From positions 1-40,364 of the forward strand of contig CANRAV010000017.1 of NCBI GenBank assembly GCA_947628695.1: DNA of 40,364 nt, read 5' to 3'. This stretch comes from an uncultured Clostridia bacterium. GTDB taxonomy: Bacteria; Bacillota; Clostridia; Oscillospirales; CAG-382. Shown here piece by piece: positions 1 through 7,839 of this stretch (position 1 is the first letter of the stretch; the number at the start of each line of letters is the position of its first letter). The notes beneath the pieces were generated by a model. It was not told the DNA's origin. It saw only the letters and a list, made by a program, of their open reading frames with translations, and did not search any database. Made by a program: the position numbers and the translations under genes.

Positions 1-24
1 ATAGTTGTGAACTCTGCGAAAGAA

Positions 25-62
25 AAAGACGTGCCGCGCATGTTAAAGCGCGGCACGTCTTT
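25..62. terminator. Bidirectional intrinsic terminator
   Basis: A perfect 15-bp inverted repeat (25-39 with 48-62) has A-rich and T-rich flanks. It lies downstream of the minus-strand HxlR gene and would end its transcript. Seen directly. Confidence 0.85.
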
Positions 63-91
63 GCTTCTATGTAAAGGAATTGTGGTGGACT

Positions 92-442
92 TTACCGTTC
101 CTTCGGCGCGTTTTCCGCTGCCGAAGCTTTGTAGCCTTCACCCCACGTCTTCATGGCGTCAAGTATCGGTTTTAGGGATTCCCCCAGCTCCGACAGCGCA
201 TACTCCACTCTCGGCGGGACTTCGGGGTAGACGGTACGGGTGATGATCCCATCCGCCTCCATCGACCGCAGGCTGTCTGTCAGTACCTTTTGGCTGATCC
301 CTTCGAGATTCTTTTGAAGCTCATTGAAACGCCACGGGCGCTGGAGCAGATTTCGTATGATCAAAAGTTTCCACTTGTTCCCGATGAGCTGAACCGTCGT
401 CGCTACGGGACATTCGGGGATGAGTTCGGCTTTTGTTTTCAT
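92..442 (-). CDS. HxlR-family winged-helix regulator
   Basis: A 116-residue protein with the full HxlR winged-helix core, including the segments CPVATTVQLIGNKWKLLIIR and FNELQKNLEGISQKVLTDSL and the wing around PPRVEYALSELG. Cys11 followed by Pro sits where YodB/HypR-type HxlR proteins carry their redox-sensing cysteine. The ATG is preceded by GGAGGTG at good spacing. The gene is divergent from the ACGX peptide operon, so it probably controls that operon and itself. In Bacillus, HypR of this family controls a nitroreductase, and a nitroreductase lies in the divergent operon here. The family call is firm; the inducer is unknown and electrophile or redox sensing is inference. Confidence 0.93.
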   Translation of the reverse strand: MKTKAELIPECPVATTVQLIGNKWKLLIIRNLLQRPWRFNELQKNLEGISQKVLTDSLRSMEADGIITRTVYPEVPPRVEYALSELGESLKPILDAMKTWGEGYKASAAENAPKER

Positions 443-699
443 AAAGCACCTCCGTTACATCAAAAAAGGAATGTTACATTCATATTTTACCGCAACACGC
501 TTCAAAATGCAATGGCTTCGGACGAGTTCACAAAAAAGTTAAAAACTGATTTTACCGTCAAACGCCCTAAATACCCAAAAGTTACAAAAAGGTGCGTATC
601 CCCATAAAAAAGTGCGTACTTGTGCGGAGAAAAAATATCCGTACAATGATAGATACAGGAGGCAAAAAGCTCCCTGAATCCATAAAGGAGGACACGATC
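443..699. promoter_or_regulatory. Divergent regulatory region with GTTACA repeats
   Basis: GTTACAT occurs at 454-460 and 473-479, 19 bp apart next to the HxlR start, and GTTACA again at 581-586. GTGCGTA occurs twice, around 592-598 and 612-618. A plus-strand promoter can be read as TTGTGC (620-625), 16 bp, TACAAT (642-647). The ribosome binding site AAAGGAGG (684-691) serves the ATG at 700. The repeats are candidate HxlR operators by inference. Confidence 0.6.
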
Positions 700-957
700 A
701 TGGCACTCTCTAATCTCGCTGGATGGACTGAGGACAAGGCGGCTTCCGCCTGCGGTGCAGCTTGCGGCGCTTCCGATAAGCCTGCGGAAACTCCCGCTGC
801 TTGCGGTGCTGCTGACAAGCCGGAAGAAAAGCCGGCTGCGTGTGGCTCTGCCTGTGGCGCTGGTGACAAGCCTGCCGAAGCTCCCGCAGCTTGCGGTGCT
901 GCCGACAAACCCGCCGAGGCTCCTGCTGCTTGCGGTGCTGCTGACAAGCCGGAGTAA
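700..957 (+). CDS. ACGX-repeat RiPP precursor peptide
   Basis: An 85-residue peptide. A short leader (MALSNLAGWTEDKAAS) is followed by a core of repeats built on ACGAADKPAEAPA, giving seven ACG triplets, each with one cysteine, separated by DKP(A/E)E-type linkers. This matches the ACGX-repeat peptide family known to sit beside a dedicated radical SAM/SPASM protein, which is the next gene. The start at 700 follows a strong AAAGGAGG; the longer reading frame upstream lacks one. The modification is not known from sequence; cysteine-linked thioether or similar crosslinks are an inference from the SPASM partner. No transporter or protease gene is adjacent. Confidence 0.88.
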   Translation: MALSNLAGWTEDKAASACGAACGASDKPAETPAACGAADKPEEKPAACGSACGAGDKPAEAPAACGAADKPAEAPAACGAADKPE

Positions 958-970
958 GTTCACCCCAACC

Positions 971-1000
971 GTTCCCGGCGGGTGCGATCCTGCCGGGAAC
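971..1000 (+). terminator. Hairpin between precursor and maturase (attenuating terminator)
   Basis: GTTCCCGGC (971-979) pairs with GCCGGGAAC (992-1000), extended by two further pairs across a bulge, and a short T-rich stretch follows. Position and shape suit partial termination or 3' stabilisation, which would make the peptide transcript more abundant than the enzyme transcript. Structure seen; function inferred. Confidence 0.7.
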
Positions 1001-1049
1001 CACGATTATTTTTCGGCTCTGCCGATTTACGATAAAGCGAGGACTGACG

Positions 1050-2084
1050 ATGAAGCAGTATTTCTCTTTTCAATGGCATATCACGGACGAGTGCGATCAG
1101 CGGTGCAAGCATTGTTACATTTTCTCCGGGGATAAGTGCCATGAACTTAAAAGCATGACTTGGGCGGAGATGGAGGACACCTTCTATAATTGCCTTGACT
1201 TCTGCGAGGTGTATGGCCGCCTGCCCTATTTTTATCTCACCGGCGGCGACCCCATCCTGCACCCGGATTTCTGGCGGCTGCTGGCGCTGTTCAAGGAACA
1301 CGATATCCCCTTTACCATCATGGGCAACTCGTTCCACTTGAACGACCAGGTGTGCCGGGAAATGAAATACTACGGCTGCGAAAAGTACCAGCTTTCCCTC
1401 GACGGCCTCCATGAGACCCACGACTGGTTTCGTAAACCCGGCTCCTTTGACTGCACGATTGAAAAGATCGGGTGCATCAACAGCTCCGGGATGCGAAGCG
1501 TGATTATGACGACGGTATCCAAAACAAACCGCATGGAGGTGCCGGGGATCATTGACGCCGTGGTGGCTGCGGGAGCAAACGTATTTGCCTTTTCCCGCTA
1601 TGTTCCCAGCGGCGGCGATCTGGACGCTTCCATGACGCCGCATGAGTACCGGGAACTGCTGGTGATCTGCGATAAGAAATTCAGGGAGTATGAGGCGGAG
1701 GGCTACCACACTTATTTCAACAAAAAAGACCATCTCTGGACACTCTACGAGTATGAAACTGGGACTTTCAAAATCCCCGCGGACACCAAAGAGGGCACGA
1801 TCTACGGCGGCTGCAACTGTGGCAACTGCCATATCACGATCCTGCCCACCGGCGACGTGTACGCCTGCCGCCGTGCGGCGGAGAGCAAGGTCGGCAACGT
1901 ATTCACCGACCGGCTGGCGGATGTGTGGGTATGCGAAATGGAGCAGTACCGGGAGTATGATAAATTCGTCAAGTGCAGTAAGTGTGAATTAAAGGCGTGG
2001 TGCCGGGGCTGTCCCGCTGTTGCCAAGGGGACAAACGGAGATTTTTACGCCGCCGACCCGCAGTGCTGGAAGGAGGTAGTCTGA
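1050..2084 (+). CDS. Radical SAM/SPASM protein, ACGX system
   Basis: A 344-residue radical SAM enzyme. The [4Fe-4S]-SAM motif CDQRCKHC (Cys15, Cys19, Cys22) is at the N-terminus, followed by the TGGDP region of the radical SAM core. A C-terminal SPASM-type domain is cysteine-rich (CNCGNC, then YACRRA, then CSKCELKAWCRGC and a final Cys near the end), so auxiliary Fe-S clusters are expected. It lies 92 nt after the ACGX peptide and probably modifies its cysteine repeats. Its stop overlaps the next start by one base, so the downstream flavoproteins belong to the same transcript. Family call firm; reaction chemistry unproven. Confidence 0.93.
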   Translation: MKQYFSFQWHITDECDQRCKHCYIFSGDKCHELKSMTWAEMEDTFYNCLDFCEVYGRLPYFYLTGGDPILHPDFWRLLALFKEHDIPFTIMGNSFHLNDQVCREMKYYGCEKYQLSLDGLHETHDWFRKPGSFDCTIEKIGCINSSGMRSVIMTTVSKTNRMEVPGIIDAVVAAGANVFAFSRYVPSGGDLDASMTPHEYRELLVICDKKFREYEAEGYHTYFNKKDHLWTLYEYETGTFKIPADTKEGTIYGGCNCGNCHITILPTGDVYACRRAAESKVGNVFTDRLADVWVCEMEQYREYDKFVKCSKCELKAWCRGCPAVAKGTNGDFYAADPQCWKEVV

Positions 2085-2662
2085 TGGAACTTTTAGAGCT
2101 TATGAAATATCGCCGCTCTATCCGAAAGTATCAGGGCAGGCAAATTTCCCGTGAAGATATGGAAACGATCATCGAGGCGGGAACTTATGCGCCAAACGCC
2201 GGAGGCGGTCAGCGCAGTATCATTGTTGGCATCCGAAACGCGGAACTTGCGGAGAAGATCGGCAGGCTGAACGTCGCCCGGTTTGACCGTTCAAGGCTGT
2301 CCGGCAGCTATGTTTCCGCCGAGCAGCCCAGCATTATCGACGACCCGACCATGAAAAGCGGATTCTATGGCGCTCCCTCCGTCTGCGTTGTTTTCGCCAT
2401 GAAGAATTTTCTTTACAGCATCCCGGACGCCTTTTGCTGTGCCGAAAACATGGTGCTGATGGCTACGGAGCTTGGCATTTCCTCCTGCATTATCGCCAGG
2501 GGCGAGGAAACTTTTGATAACGAGATCGGCGCGGCGCTTCTCCGGGAGTGGAACATCCCCGAAAACTATATCACCCGCTGTTTTGTCCTTTTAGGGTACT
2601 GCGAGGGGGAATATCCGAAAGAAAAGCCGCGCAAGCAGGGACGTAATAAGATCATTGAATGA
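2084..2662 (+). CDS. Nitroreductase-family flavoprotein
   Basis: 192 residues. The N-terminal segment with YRRSIRKYQ and the later TYAPNAGGGQ are the FMN-binding signature of the nitroreductase superfamily, and a C-terminal glycine-rich ILLGY-like element is present (VLLGYCEGEYPKEKP). The start at 2084 overlaps the preceding stop codon and follows GGAGG. Expected to reduce small electrophiles or quinones with NAD(P)H, or to act as a flavin oxidoreductase on the peptide product; the substrate is unknown. The link to an HxlR regulator parallels HypR-HypO in Bacillus. Confidence 0.9.
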   Translation: MELLELMKYRRSIRKYQGRQISREDMETIIEAGTYAPNAGGGQRSIIVGIRNAELAEKIGRLNVARFDRSRLSGSYVSAEQPSIIDDPTMKSGFYGAPSVCVVFAMKNFLYSIPDAFCCAENMVLMATELGISSCIIARGEETFDNEIGAALLREWNIPENYITRCFVLLGYCEGEYPKEKPRKQGRNKIIE

Positions 2663-2672
2663 GGTGGTTAGA

Positions 2673-3290
2673 ATGGACGCACAGACTTGTCTCAAAAAAT
2701 TAGAATATGTCGGCGTACTGGCTTTTGCCACGGTGGACAAAAACGGTGCGCCGCAGATACGCAATATCTCCGCCATTCACTACGAGCCGGACAGGATGAT
2801 CTTCTTTACCGCAAAGGGGAAAGCCTTCTGCGAGGAGCTTCTGACCGACGGGCGTGTGCAGGCGCTTAGCTACACAAAGTATAAAGAAATGATACGCCTA
2901 TCTGCAAAGGCTGTTCAAGTTTCGGAGGACGAGCAGGAAAAGTGGATCGACACGATCTTTGTGGAACAGCCCTATCTCTCTAACGTCTATCCCGGCGACA
3001 CCCGAAAAATGGCGGGAATCGTCTTTGAGATCAGGGACGCGGAAATCGAATATTTCAACCTCGGCGTCAACCCGATTTTTCGGGAGAGCTACACCATCGG
3101 CGCGGGAAATCTCACCCGAAAGGGATATGTCATTCTTGATAAATGTATAGGCTGTGGCAAGTGCCTTAAAAACTGTCCACAGCAGTGCATTGAGTCGGGA
3201 ACGCCCTACCGTATTCAGCAGAATCACTGCTTACACTGCGGAAACTGCTTTGCGGTTTGCCCGGTAAAGGCGATAGAAAAGCGGGGATAG
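2673..3290 (+). CDS. Flavin-binding (PNPOx-like) / 2[4Fe-4S] ferredoxin fusion
   Basis: A 205-residue two-domain protein. Residues 1 to about 135 resemble the pyridoxamine-phosphate-oxidase-like split barrel (FATVDKNGAPQIRNISAIHY; MIFFTAKGK). The C-terminal ~60 residues hold two 4Fe-4S ferredoxin motifs, CIGCGKCLKNC and CLHCGNCFAVC. The ATG at 2673 follows GAGGTGG. This architecture could pass electrons between a flavin and Fe-S clusters, possibly serving the radical SAM enzyme or the nitroreductase. It ends one base before the macrodomain gene. Exact role unknown. Confidence 0.88.
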   Translation: MDAQTCLKKLEYVGVLAFATVDKNGAPQIRNISAIHYEPDRMIFFTAKGKAFCEELLTDGRVQALSYTKYKEMIRLSAKAVQVSEDEQEKWIDTIFVEQPYLSNVYPGDTRKMAGIVFEIRDAEIEYFNLGVNPIFRESYTIGAGNLTRKGYVILDKCIGCGKCLKNCPQQCIESGTPYRIQQNHCLHCGNCFAVCPVKAIEKRG

Positions 3291-3291
3291 C

Positions 3292-4053
3292 ATGACACAA
3301 GCCGAAAGACTAATATTTCTCATACAAAAGCTGATCGACGAGCAGCCTAAATACAGGAATATAAAAATTCCCCAAAACGAACAGGACCGGAAGCGGCTTC
3401 TCCGTTCTCTGATGAACGTCCGCCCGCCGTGCCCTATTGGTGAGGATTTTCTGACTGTGCAGGACGCCTATTTACAGGAGGAAATCGCCCTAAAGGGTGT
3501 GACCGATATAGCCGGCTTAACGCCCGCGGAACCGGGAATCTACCTATGGCAGGGCGACATCACCACGCTGAAATGCGGCGCTGTTGTCAACGCCGCAAAT
3601 TCCGGCATGACCGGGTGCTATGCTCCCTGCCACGGCTGTATCGACAACGCCATCCACACCTACGCCGGGGTACAGCTTCGGCTTGCCTGTGCCGAGATTA
3701 TGGAAAAGCAGGGACACGAAGAGCCCACCGGTCAGGCCAAGCTCACGCCTGCCTACAATCTGCCCTGCGATTACGTTCTCCATACCGTCGGCCCCATTAT
3801 AACCGGCAGAGTGACCGAAAAAGATCGGGAGCAGCTCGCCTCCTGCTACCGTTCCTGCTTGAAGCTGGCACAGGAAAACGGCATAAAAAGCGCTGCGTTC
3901 TGCTGCATTTCCACGGGAGAGTTTCATTTCCCGAACGTCGAAGCCGCAAAAATCGCCGTGGACACGGTGCGGCAATACAAAGGCGACACGGAGGTGATCT
4001 TCAATGTTTTCAAGAATGTCGATTACGAAATCTACCGGATGCTTCTCGGATAA
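3292..4053 (+). CDS. Zinc-type macrodomain ADP-ribosylhydrolase, SirTM-linked
   Basis: 253 residues: about 85 N-terminal residues (TQAERLIFLIQKLIDEQ) precede a macrodomain with VVNAANSGMTG and VLHTVGP. The Cys/His cluster CYAPCHGC matches the zinc-binding signature of macrodomains encoded next to class M sirtuins, which remove ADP-ribose from proteins. ACISTGEF-like CISTGEFHFP completes the ADP-ribose-binding surface. The last 50 bases overlap the sirtuin gene, implying coupled translation. Family assignment strong; the target protein is not evident here. Confidence 0.92.
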   Translation: MTQAERLIFLIQKLIDEQPKYRNIKIPQNEQDRKRLLRSLMNVRPPCPIGEDFLTVQDAYLQEEIALKGVTDIAGLTPAEPGIYLWQGDITTLKCGAVVNAANSGMTGCYAPCHGCIDNAIHTYAGVQLRLACAEIMEKQGHEEPTGQAKLTPAYNLPCDYVLHTVGPIITGRVTEKDREQLASCYRSCLKLAQENGIKSAAFCCISTGEFHFPNVEAAKIAVDTVRQYKGDTEVIFNVFKNVDYEIYRMLLG

Positions 4054-4873
4054 CGTAAACCGCCTTCGGGAAGCGCTGGATAAAGCGGAAGCCGTTGTGG
4101 TCGGCGCAGGCGCAGGGCTTTCTACCTCGGCCGGCTTTACCTACTCCGGCGACCGTTTCCGCCGATATTTTGCAGACTTTGAAAAGAAATACGGCTTTCA
4201 CGACATGTACACCGGTGGGTTTTACCCCTATTCGTCCCCGGAAGAGCACTGGGCGTATTGGAGCAGATATATAACGGTCAACCGCTATACGGACGCACCG
4301 AAGCCCGTCTACAAGCTGCTTTTTGACCTTGTGCGCGAAAAGGATTATTTTGTAATAACCACAAACGTGGATCACTGTTTTCAAAAAGCGGGCTTCGACA
4401 AAAGGCGGCTTTTCTACACGCAAGGCGACTACGGGCTGTTCCAATGCTCCGAGCCATGCTGTAAGGAAACCTTCGACAACGAAGACGCGATCCGGCAGAT
4501 GATGAAGCGGCAAAAGGATATGCGCATCCCGTCGGAGCTTCTGCCCACCTGCCCGCATTGCGGGAAGCCCATGACTATGAACCTCCGCTCCGACGGCCGT
4601 TTTGTGGAAGACGCCGGCTGGCACCGTGCCGCCGAACGGTATGAAAACTTCCTGCAAACGCGGAAAAACGGGCGGATTCTGTTCTTTGAACTGGGCGTCG
4701 GCTACAACACGCCGGTCATTATCAAATACCCCTTCTGGCGTATGATCGCACAGAACAAGGCCGCAGTCTACGCCTGCATAAACTATGGCGAAGCCGTCTG
4801 CCCGACGGAGATAGAGAAGCAGTCAATCTGCATTGACTGCGATATTGGCGAGGCTCTGGAAGATTTGAGGTAA
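4004..4873 (+). CDS. SirTM (class M sirtuin) protein ADP-ribosyltransferase
   Basis: 289 residues with the sirtuin NAD-binding motif GAGAGLSTSAG, TTNVDH, and TQGDYG in the position where deacetylase sirtuins have catalytic His; the Asn and Gln are 19 residues apart, as described for SirTM enzymes. Cys pairs CSEPCC and CPHC form a zinc-ribbon-like module. SirTM proteins mono-ADP-ribosylate a lipoylated GcvH-like carrier and the adjacent macrodomain reverses it. No GcvH-L or lipoate ligase gene is in this operon, so the substrate may differ or be elsewhere. The start at 4004 is chosen because GGAGGTGAT lies 6 nt upstream, inside the macrodomain gene. Confidence 0.92.
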   Translation: MFSRMSITKSTGCFSDNVNRLREALDKAEAVVVGAGAGLSTSAGFTYSGDRFRRYFADFEKKYGFHDMYTGGFYPYSSPEEHWAYWSRYITVNRYTDAPKPVYKLLFDLVREKDYFVITTNVDHCFQKAGFDKRRLFYTQGDYGLFQCSEPCCKETFDNEDAIRQMMKRQKDMRIPSELLPTCPHCGKPMTMNLRSDGRFVEDAGWHRAAERYENFLQTRKNGRILFFELGVGYNTPVIIKYPFWRMIAQNKAAVYACINYGEAVCPTEIEKQSICIDCDIGEALEDLR

Positions 4874-4877
4874 GGCT

Positions 4878-5750
4878 ATGCACGATATTTGGAACCCGTG
4901 GCACGGGTGCGTGAAATGCAGCGAGGGCTGCCGGCATTGCTATATGTATTTTCTCGACCGCGTCCGTGACCGAGACGGCGCCGATATTTACAAAACAAAA
5001 TCCGGCTTCACCTATCCAGTTCAAAGAAACCGAAACGGCTCTTATAAAATCCAAAGCGGAGAACTGATCCGTGTCTGTATGTCCTCGGATTTCTTTTTGG
5101 AGGAAGCAGACGAATGGCGGGATGATGCGTGGGAGCTGATGAGGCAGCGCAGCGACGTGAAATTCTTTCTTCTGACCAAACGTCCGCAAAGAGTAGAAGA
5201 CTGCTTGCCGAAGGACTGGGGCGACGGCTGGGAGAACGTCATGCTCAACGTCACCTGCGAAAATCAGCGGCGAGCCGACGAGCGCATACCGATCCTGCTT
5301 TCGCTGCCCTTCAAGCACAAGGGGATCATGTGCGCGCCGTTTATCGGTTCGGTAAGCATCGAAAAATACCTCGGTAACGGGCAGATCGAACAGGTCATCT
5401 GCGGCGGCGAAAATTACGACGGCGCACGACCCTGCCACTTCGACTGGGTAAAGGCGTTGCGTGCGGAATGTGTGGCGCATGACGTCACCTTCTGCTTTAT
5501 AGAAACAGGGACGGTGTTCATCAAAGACGGCAAGCGATATCATCTGCCAAAAAAACAGCTTCAAAGCGAAATGGCGTATAAATCCGGCATGAACTTTGCG
5601 GGAAAACCGATGGAATGGAAGCTGACCGACCGCTTAGACAGGGAGATTCCGAAAGAAGCGCTGTATGTGCCGCATTACCGCCAAAACTGTTTCCATTGCG
5701 GCAGTAAAATGATCTGCAACGGCTGTTCCGACTGTGGAAGGTGCGAATAA
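4878..5750 (+). CDS. DUF5131 (phage Gp37/Gp68-like) family protein
   Basis: 290 residues beginning MHDIWNPWHGCVKCSEGCRHCYMY, the hallmark of the Gp37/Gp68 family, with CSEGCRHC giving a C-x3-C-x2-C pattern like that of radical SAM proteins. FLLTKRP and the ICGGENYDGARPC segment are also typical. A C-terminal cysteine cluster (CFHCGSKMICNGCSDCGRC) may bind zinc or a further cluster. It is the last gene of the operon, 4 nt after the sirtuin. Biochemical function of the family is not established; a role as an Fe-S/SAM enzyme is inference. Confidence 0.85.
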   Translation: MHDIWNPWHGCVKCSEGCRHCYMYFLDRVRDRDGADIYKTKSGFTYPVQRNRNGSYKIQSGELIRVCMSSDFFLEEADEWRDDAWELMRQRSDVKFFLLTKRPQRVEDCLPKDWGDGWENVMLNVTCENQRRADERIPILLSLPFKHKGIMCAPFIGSVSIEKYLGNGQIEQVICGGENYDGARPCHFDWVKALRAECVAHDVTFCFIETGTVFIKDGKRYHLPKKQLQSEMAYKSGMNFAGKPMEWKLTDRLDREIPKEALYVPHYRQNCFHCGSKMICNGCSDCGRCE

Positions 5751-5936
5751 AAAGCGAAAAATTAACGTCAAGATACAACCATATAATTAACAAAATGTTA
5801 ACAAAAAGAGCCGTCTTTGCCAAGCAAACGCCGCAAGTTATGTCATCGAAGGCATTTTTTCGGGTAAACTGCCGCAGTAATAGTGTTTTTTCAATGGCAA
5901 ATCAGACGAAAATTCGAAATAATTACCTCATAAGAC
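5751..5936. other. Intergenic region with small palindrome
   Basis: Between the DUF5131 gene and the next promoter. The only structure seen is the 15-bp imperfect palindrome TTAACA-AAA-TGTTAA (5787-5801). No convincing terminator, gene or RNA was recognised. Confidence 0.4.
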
Positions 5937-5965
5937 TTGATTTTTTCGGCAAAAAGAAATATAAT
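5937..5965 (+). promoter_or_regulatory. Sigma-A-type promoter for plsC-like gene
   Basis: TTGATT (5937-5942), 17 bp, TATAAT (5960-5965). It fires into the acyltransferase/diacylglycerol-kinase pair through a 120-nt leader. Confidence 0.7.
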
Positions 5966-6089
5966 ACAAAGAGAGTATGTATTAAACGGCACCGAGGCCG
6001 GCAGGCAGGGAAAGCACCTTCCTTCCCGCCTTGACCTTAAAAAGTCGAAAAAAGTCGAAAAAGCCCAAAAGTCAGGGGGTGGGAACAGG

Positions 6090-6821
6090 TTGATAGTCCT
6101 ATATATTTTGCTTTTTCCGCCGCTTGCTTTGCTGGCGGTCTTTTTCCTTCTTTTCCTGTTCAGCCTCCCGATAAACCCGCACCGTGAATACGAAAAGGAA
6201 AGCGCCTTCTACCGCTTCCTGCTCAATTTTTCCACAGCGGTCGCGCTGAAGCTGGCTTTGATACATGTGCACTGCGAAGGGACGGAAAAGGTTCCGCAGG
6301 GCAGGCCGGTGCTGTTTGCGGGCAACCACCGTTCAAGGTTTGACCCCATAATCACCTGGTACGTGTTCCGCGCACATAAGCCGGCGTTTATATCAAAGGC
6401 CTCCAACTTCAAGGTGCCGGTTTTCGGTCGGATAATACGCAAATGCTGCTTTATGGCTATCGACCGCGAGAATCCCCGCAACGCCATAAAAACCGTAAAC
6501 AAGGCGGCAGAGCTGATGATTCGTGGGCAAAACTCCGTGGGTGTCTATCCCGAAGGGACGCGCAGCAGGACCGGCGTCCTCCTGCCTTTTCACGACGGCG
6601 TGTTCAGAATCGCACAGAAGGCGAGCTCGGATACCGTGGTGCTTGCCGTCCGCGGGACGGAGAAGATTTCAAAAAACTATCCTTTTCATGTCACTCACGT
6701 CTATCTTGACGTCCTCGCCGTGATCCCGGCGGAAGAGATAAAAGGGAAGCGGACGGGGCAGATAGGCGGATATGTGCGTGATATGCTGGAAAGGTATCTT
6801 GACGAAAAGGAAAAAACATAA
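6090..6821 (+). CDS. 1-acylglycerol-3-phosphate acyltransferase family (PlsC-like)
   Basis: 243 residues if the TTG at 6090 is the start; it follows AGGGGGTGGGAAC and makes the hydrophobic anchor (ILLFPPLALLAVFFLLFLF) the N-terminus. Catalytic NHRSRFDP (the NHxxxxD box) and YPEGTRSR (the acyl-acceptor EGTR box) are clear. It transfers an acyl chain to lysophosphatidate at the membrane during phospholipid synthesis. A longer frame from the ATG at 5937 overlaps the promoter and gives a charged, unconserved extension, so it is not used. The next gene, 20 nt downstream, also acts on lipids. Confidence 0.88.
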   Translation: MIVLYILLFPPLALLAVFFLLFLFSLPINPHREYEKESAFYRFLLNFSTAVALKLALIHVHCEGTEKVPQGRPVLFAGNHRSRFDPIITWYVFRAHKPAFISKASNFKVPVFGRIIRKCCFMAIDRENPRNAIKTVNKAAELMIRGQNSVGVYPEGTRSRTGVLLPFHDGVFRIAQKASSDTVVLAVRGTEKISKNYPFHVTHVYLDVLAVIPAEEIKGKRTGQIGGYVRDMLERYLDEKEKT

Positions 6822-6841
6822 AGAAAGGAATGTGAAACATC

Positions 6842-7723
6842 ATGGGCGAAACGTATGTGCTGTACAACCCGATTGCGGGCGGTGGGAAAGGATTTGAAAA
6901 TGCGAAGAAGCTGGAGACGCTTTTGCCGCAAAAGAAACTGCTTTACCGCGACATGACCGAAATCACGGACTATGGGGCATTCTTCGGCACTGTCCGGGCG
7001 GACGACGAGATTATACTCTGCGGCGGAGACGGGACCTTAAACCGCTTCATCAACGCGACGGATTCACTGCAAATTCAAAACCCGATTTTGTACTACGCCA
7101 CCGGCAACGGAAATGACTTTCTGCGGGACCTCGACATCAAGGAAGACGGCCCTGTTCGGATAAATGGTTACATAAAGGATCTGCCCAGCGTCACTGTCAA
7201 CGGGAAACGGTATCGCTTCTTAAACGGTGTCGGCTACGGGATAGACGGCTACTGCTGCGAAGTCGGCGACAAAAAGCGCGAGCAGTCCGACAAGCCGGTC
7301 AACTATACCTCCATCGCCATACAGGGTCTTTTGTACGGGTACAAGCCGTCTGCGGCAGTCGTCACGGTGGACGGCCGGACGCGCAGGTATCAAAAGGTGT
7401 GGATCGCACCGACCATGTACGGCCGCTATTACGGCGGCGGCATGATGCCCGCGCCGGAGCAGAGGCGCGAAAATCCGGAGCATAAGGTGTCACTGGCCGT
7501 AATTCACGATTCCGGCAAGCTTCGCACGCTTTGCGTGTTTCCGTCCATCTTTCAGGGCAAGCACGTCTCGCACACCTCCATCGTCGATGTGCTAAGCGGC
7601 CACAGCATCACCGTGGAGTTTGACAGGCCGTCGCCCTTGCAGATCGACGGGGAAACGGTATTGAACGTGAAAAAGTACGACGTGGAGGCGGCAGCCGTCC
7701 CCGCAGCGCACGCGCTCGCGTGA
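6842..7723 (+). CDS. Diacylglycerol kinase-family lipid kinase
   Basis: 293 residues. YNPIAGGGKG at the N-terminus and the nucleotide-binding CGGDGTLNRFIN near residue 60 define the DAGK/NAD-kinase-like fold; the C-terminal beta-sandwich (PLQIDGE) is also present. It probably phosphorylates diacylglycerol or a related lipid at the membrane and acts with the acyltransferase just upstream. A GAAAGG-containing ribosome binding site precedes ATG. Lipid specificity cannot be read from sequence. Confidence 0.88.
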   Translation: MGETYVLYNPIAGGGKGFENAKKLETLLPQKKLLYRDMTEITDYGAFFGTVRADDEIILCGGDGTLNRFINATDSLQIQNPILYYATGNGNDFLRDLDIKEDGPVRINGYIKDLPSVTVNGKRYRFLNGVGYGIDGYCCEVGDKKREQSDKPVNYTSIAIQGLLYGYKPSAAVVTVDGRTRRYQKVWIAPTMYGRYYGGGMMPAPEQRRENPEHKVSLAVIHDSGKLRTLCVFPSIFQGKHVSHTSIVDVLSGHSITVEFDRPSPLQIDGETVLNVKKYDVEAAAVPAAHALA

Positions 7724-7798
7724 AGAATTGCTTAGCGCAAACGTTTAAGCGACCTCCAACCGGGCATAAACCCCACCCTAAACAAATACATATAAAAC

Positions 7799-7839
7799 GA
7801 AAAGCGCCGCAGCCCTTAAAAAGGGCTTACGGCGCTTTT
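7799..7839. terminator. Bidirectional terminator between lipid kinase and tRNA-Arg
   Basis: A long inverted repeat, AAAGCGCCG-AGCCCTT paired with AAGGGCT-CGGCGCTTTTT around a short A-rich loop. On the minus strand it lies immediately 3' of the tRNA CCA end; on the plus strand it closes the plsC-like/DAGK transcript. Confidence 0.85.

Noticed and set aside
5937-6089. N-terminal extension of the PlsC-like protein from an ATG at 5937
   Set aside because: That ATG frame covers the -35/-10 promoter and adds an unconserved charged stretch; TTG at 6090 has a ribosome binding site and gives a normal membrane anchor.
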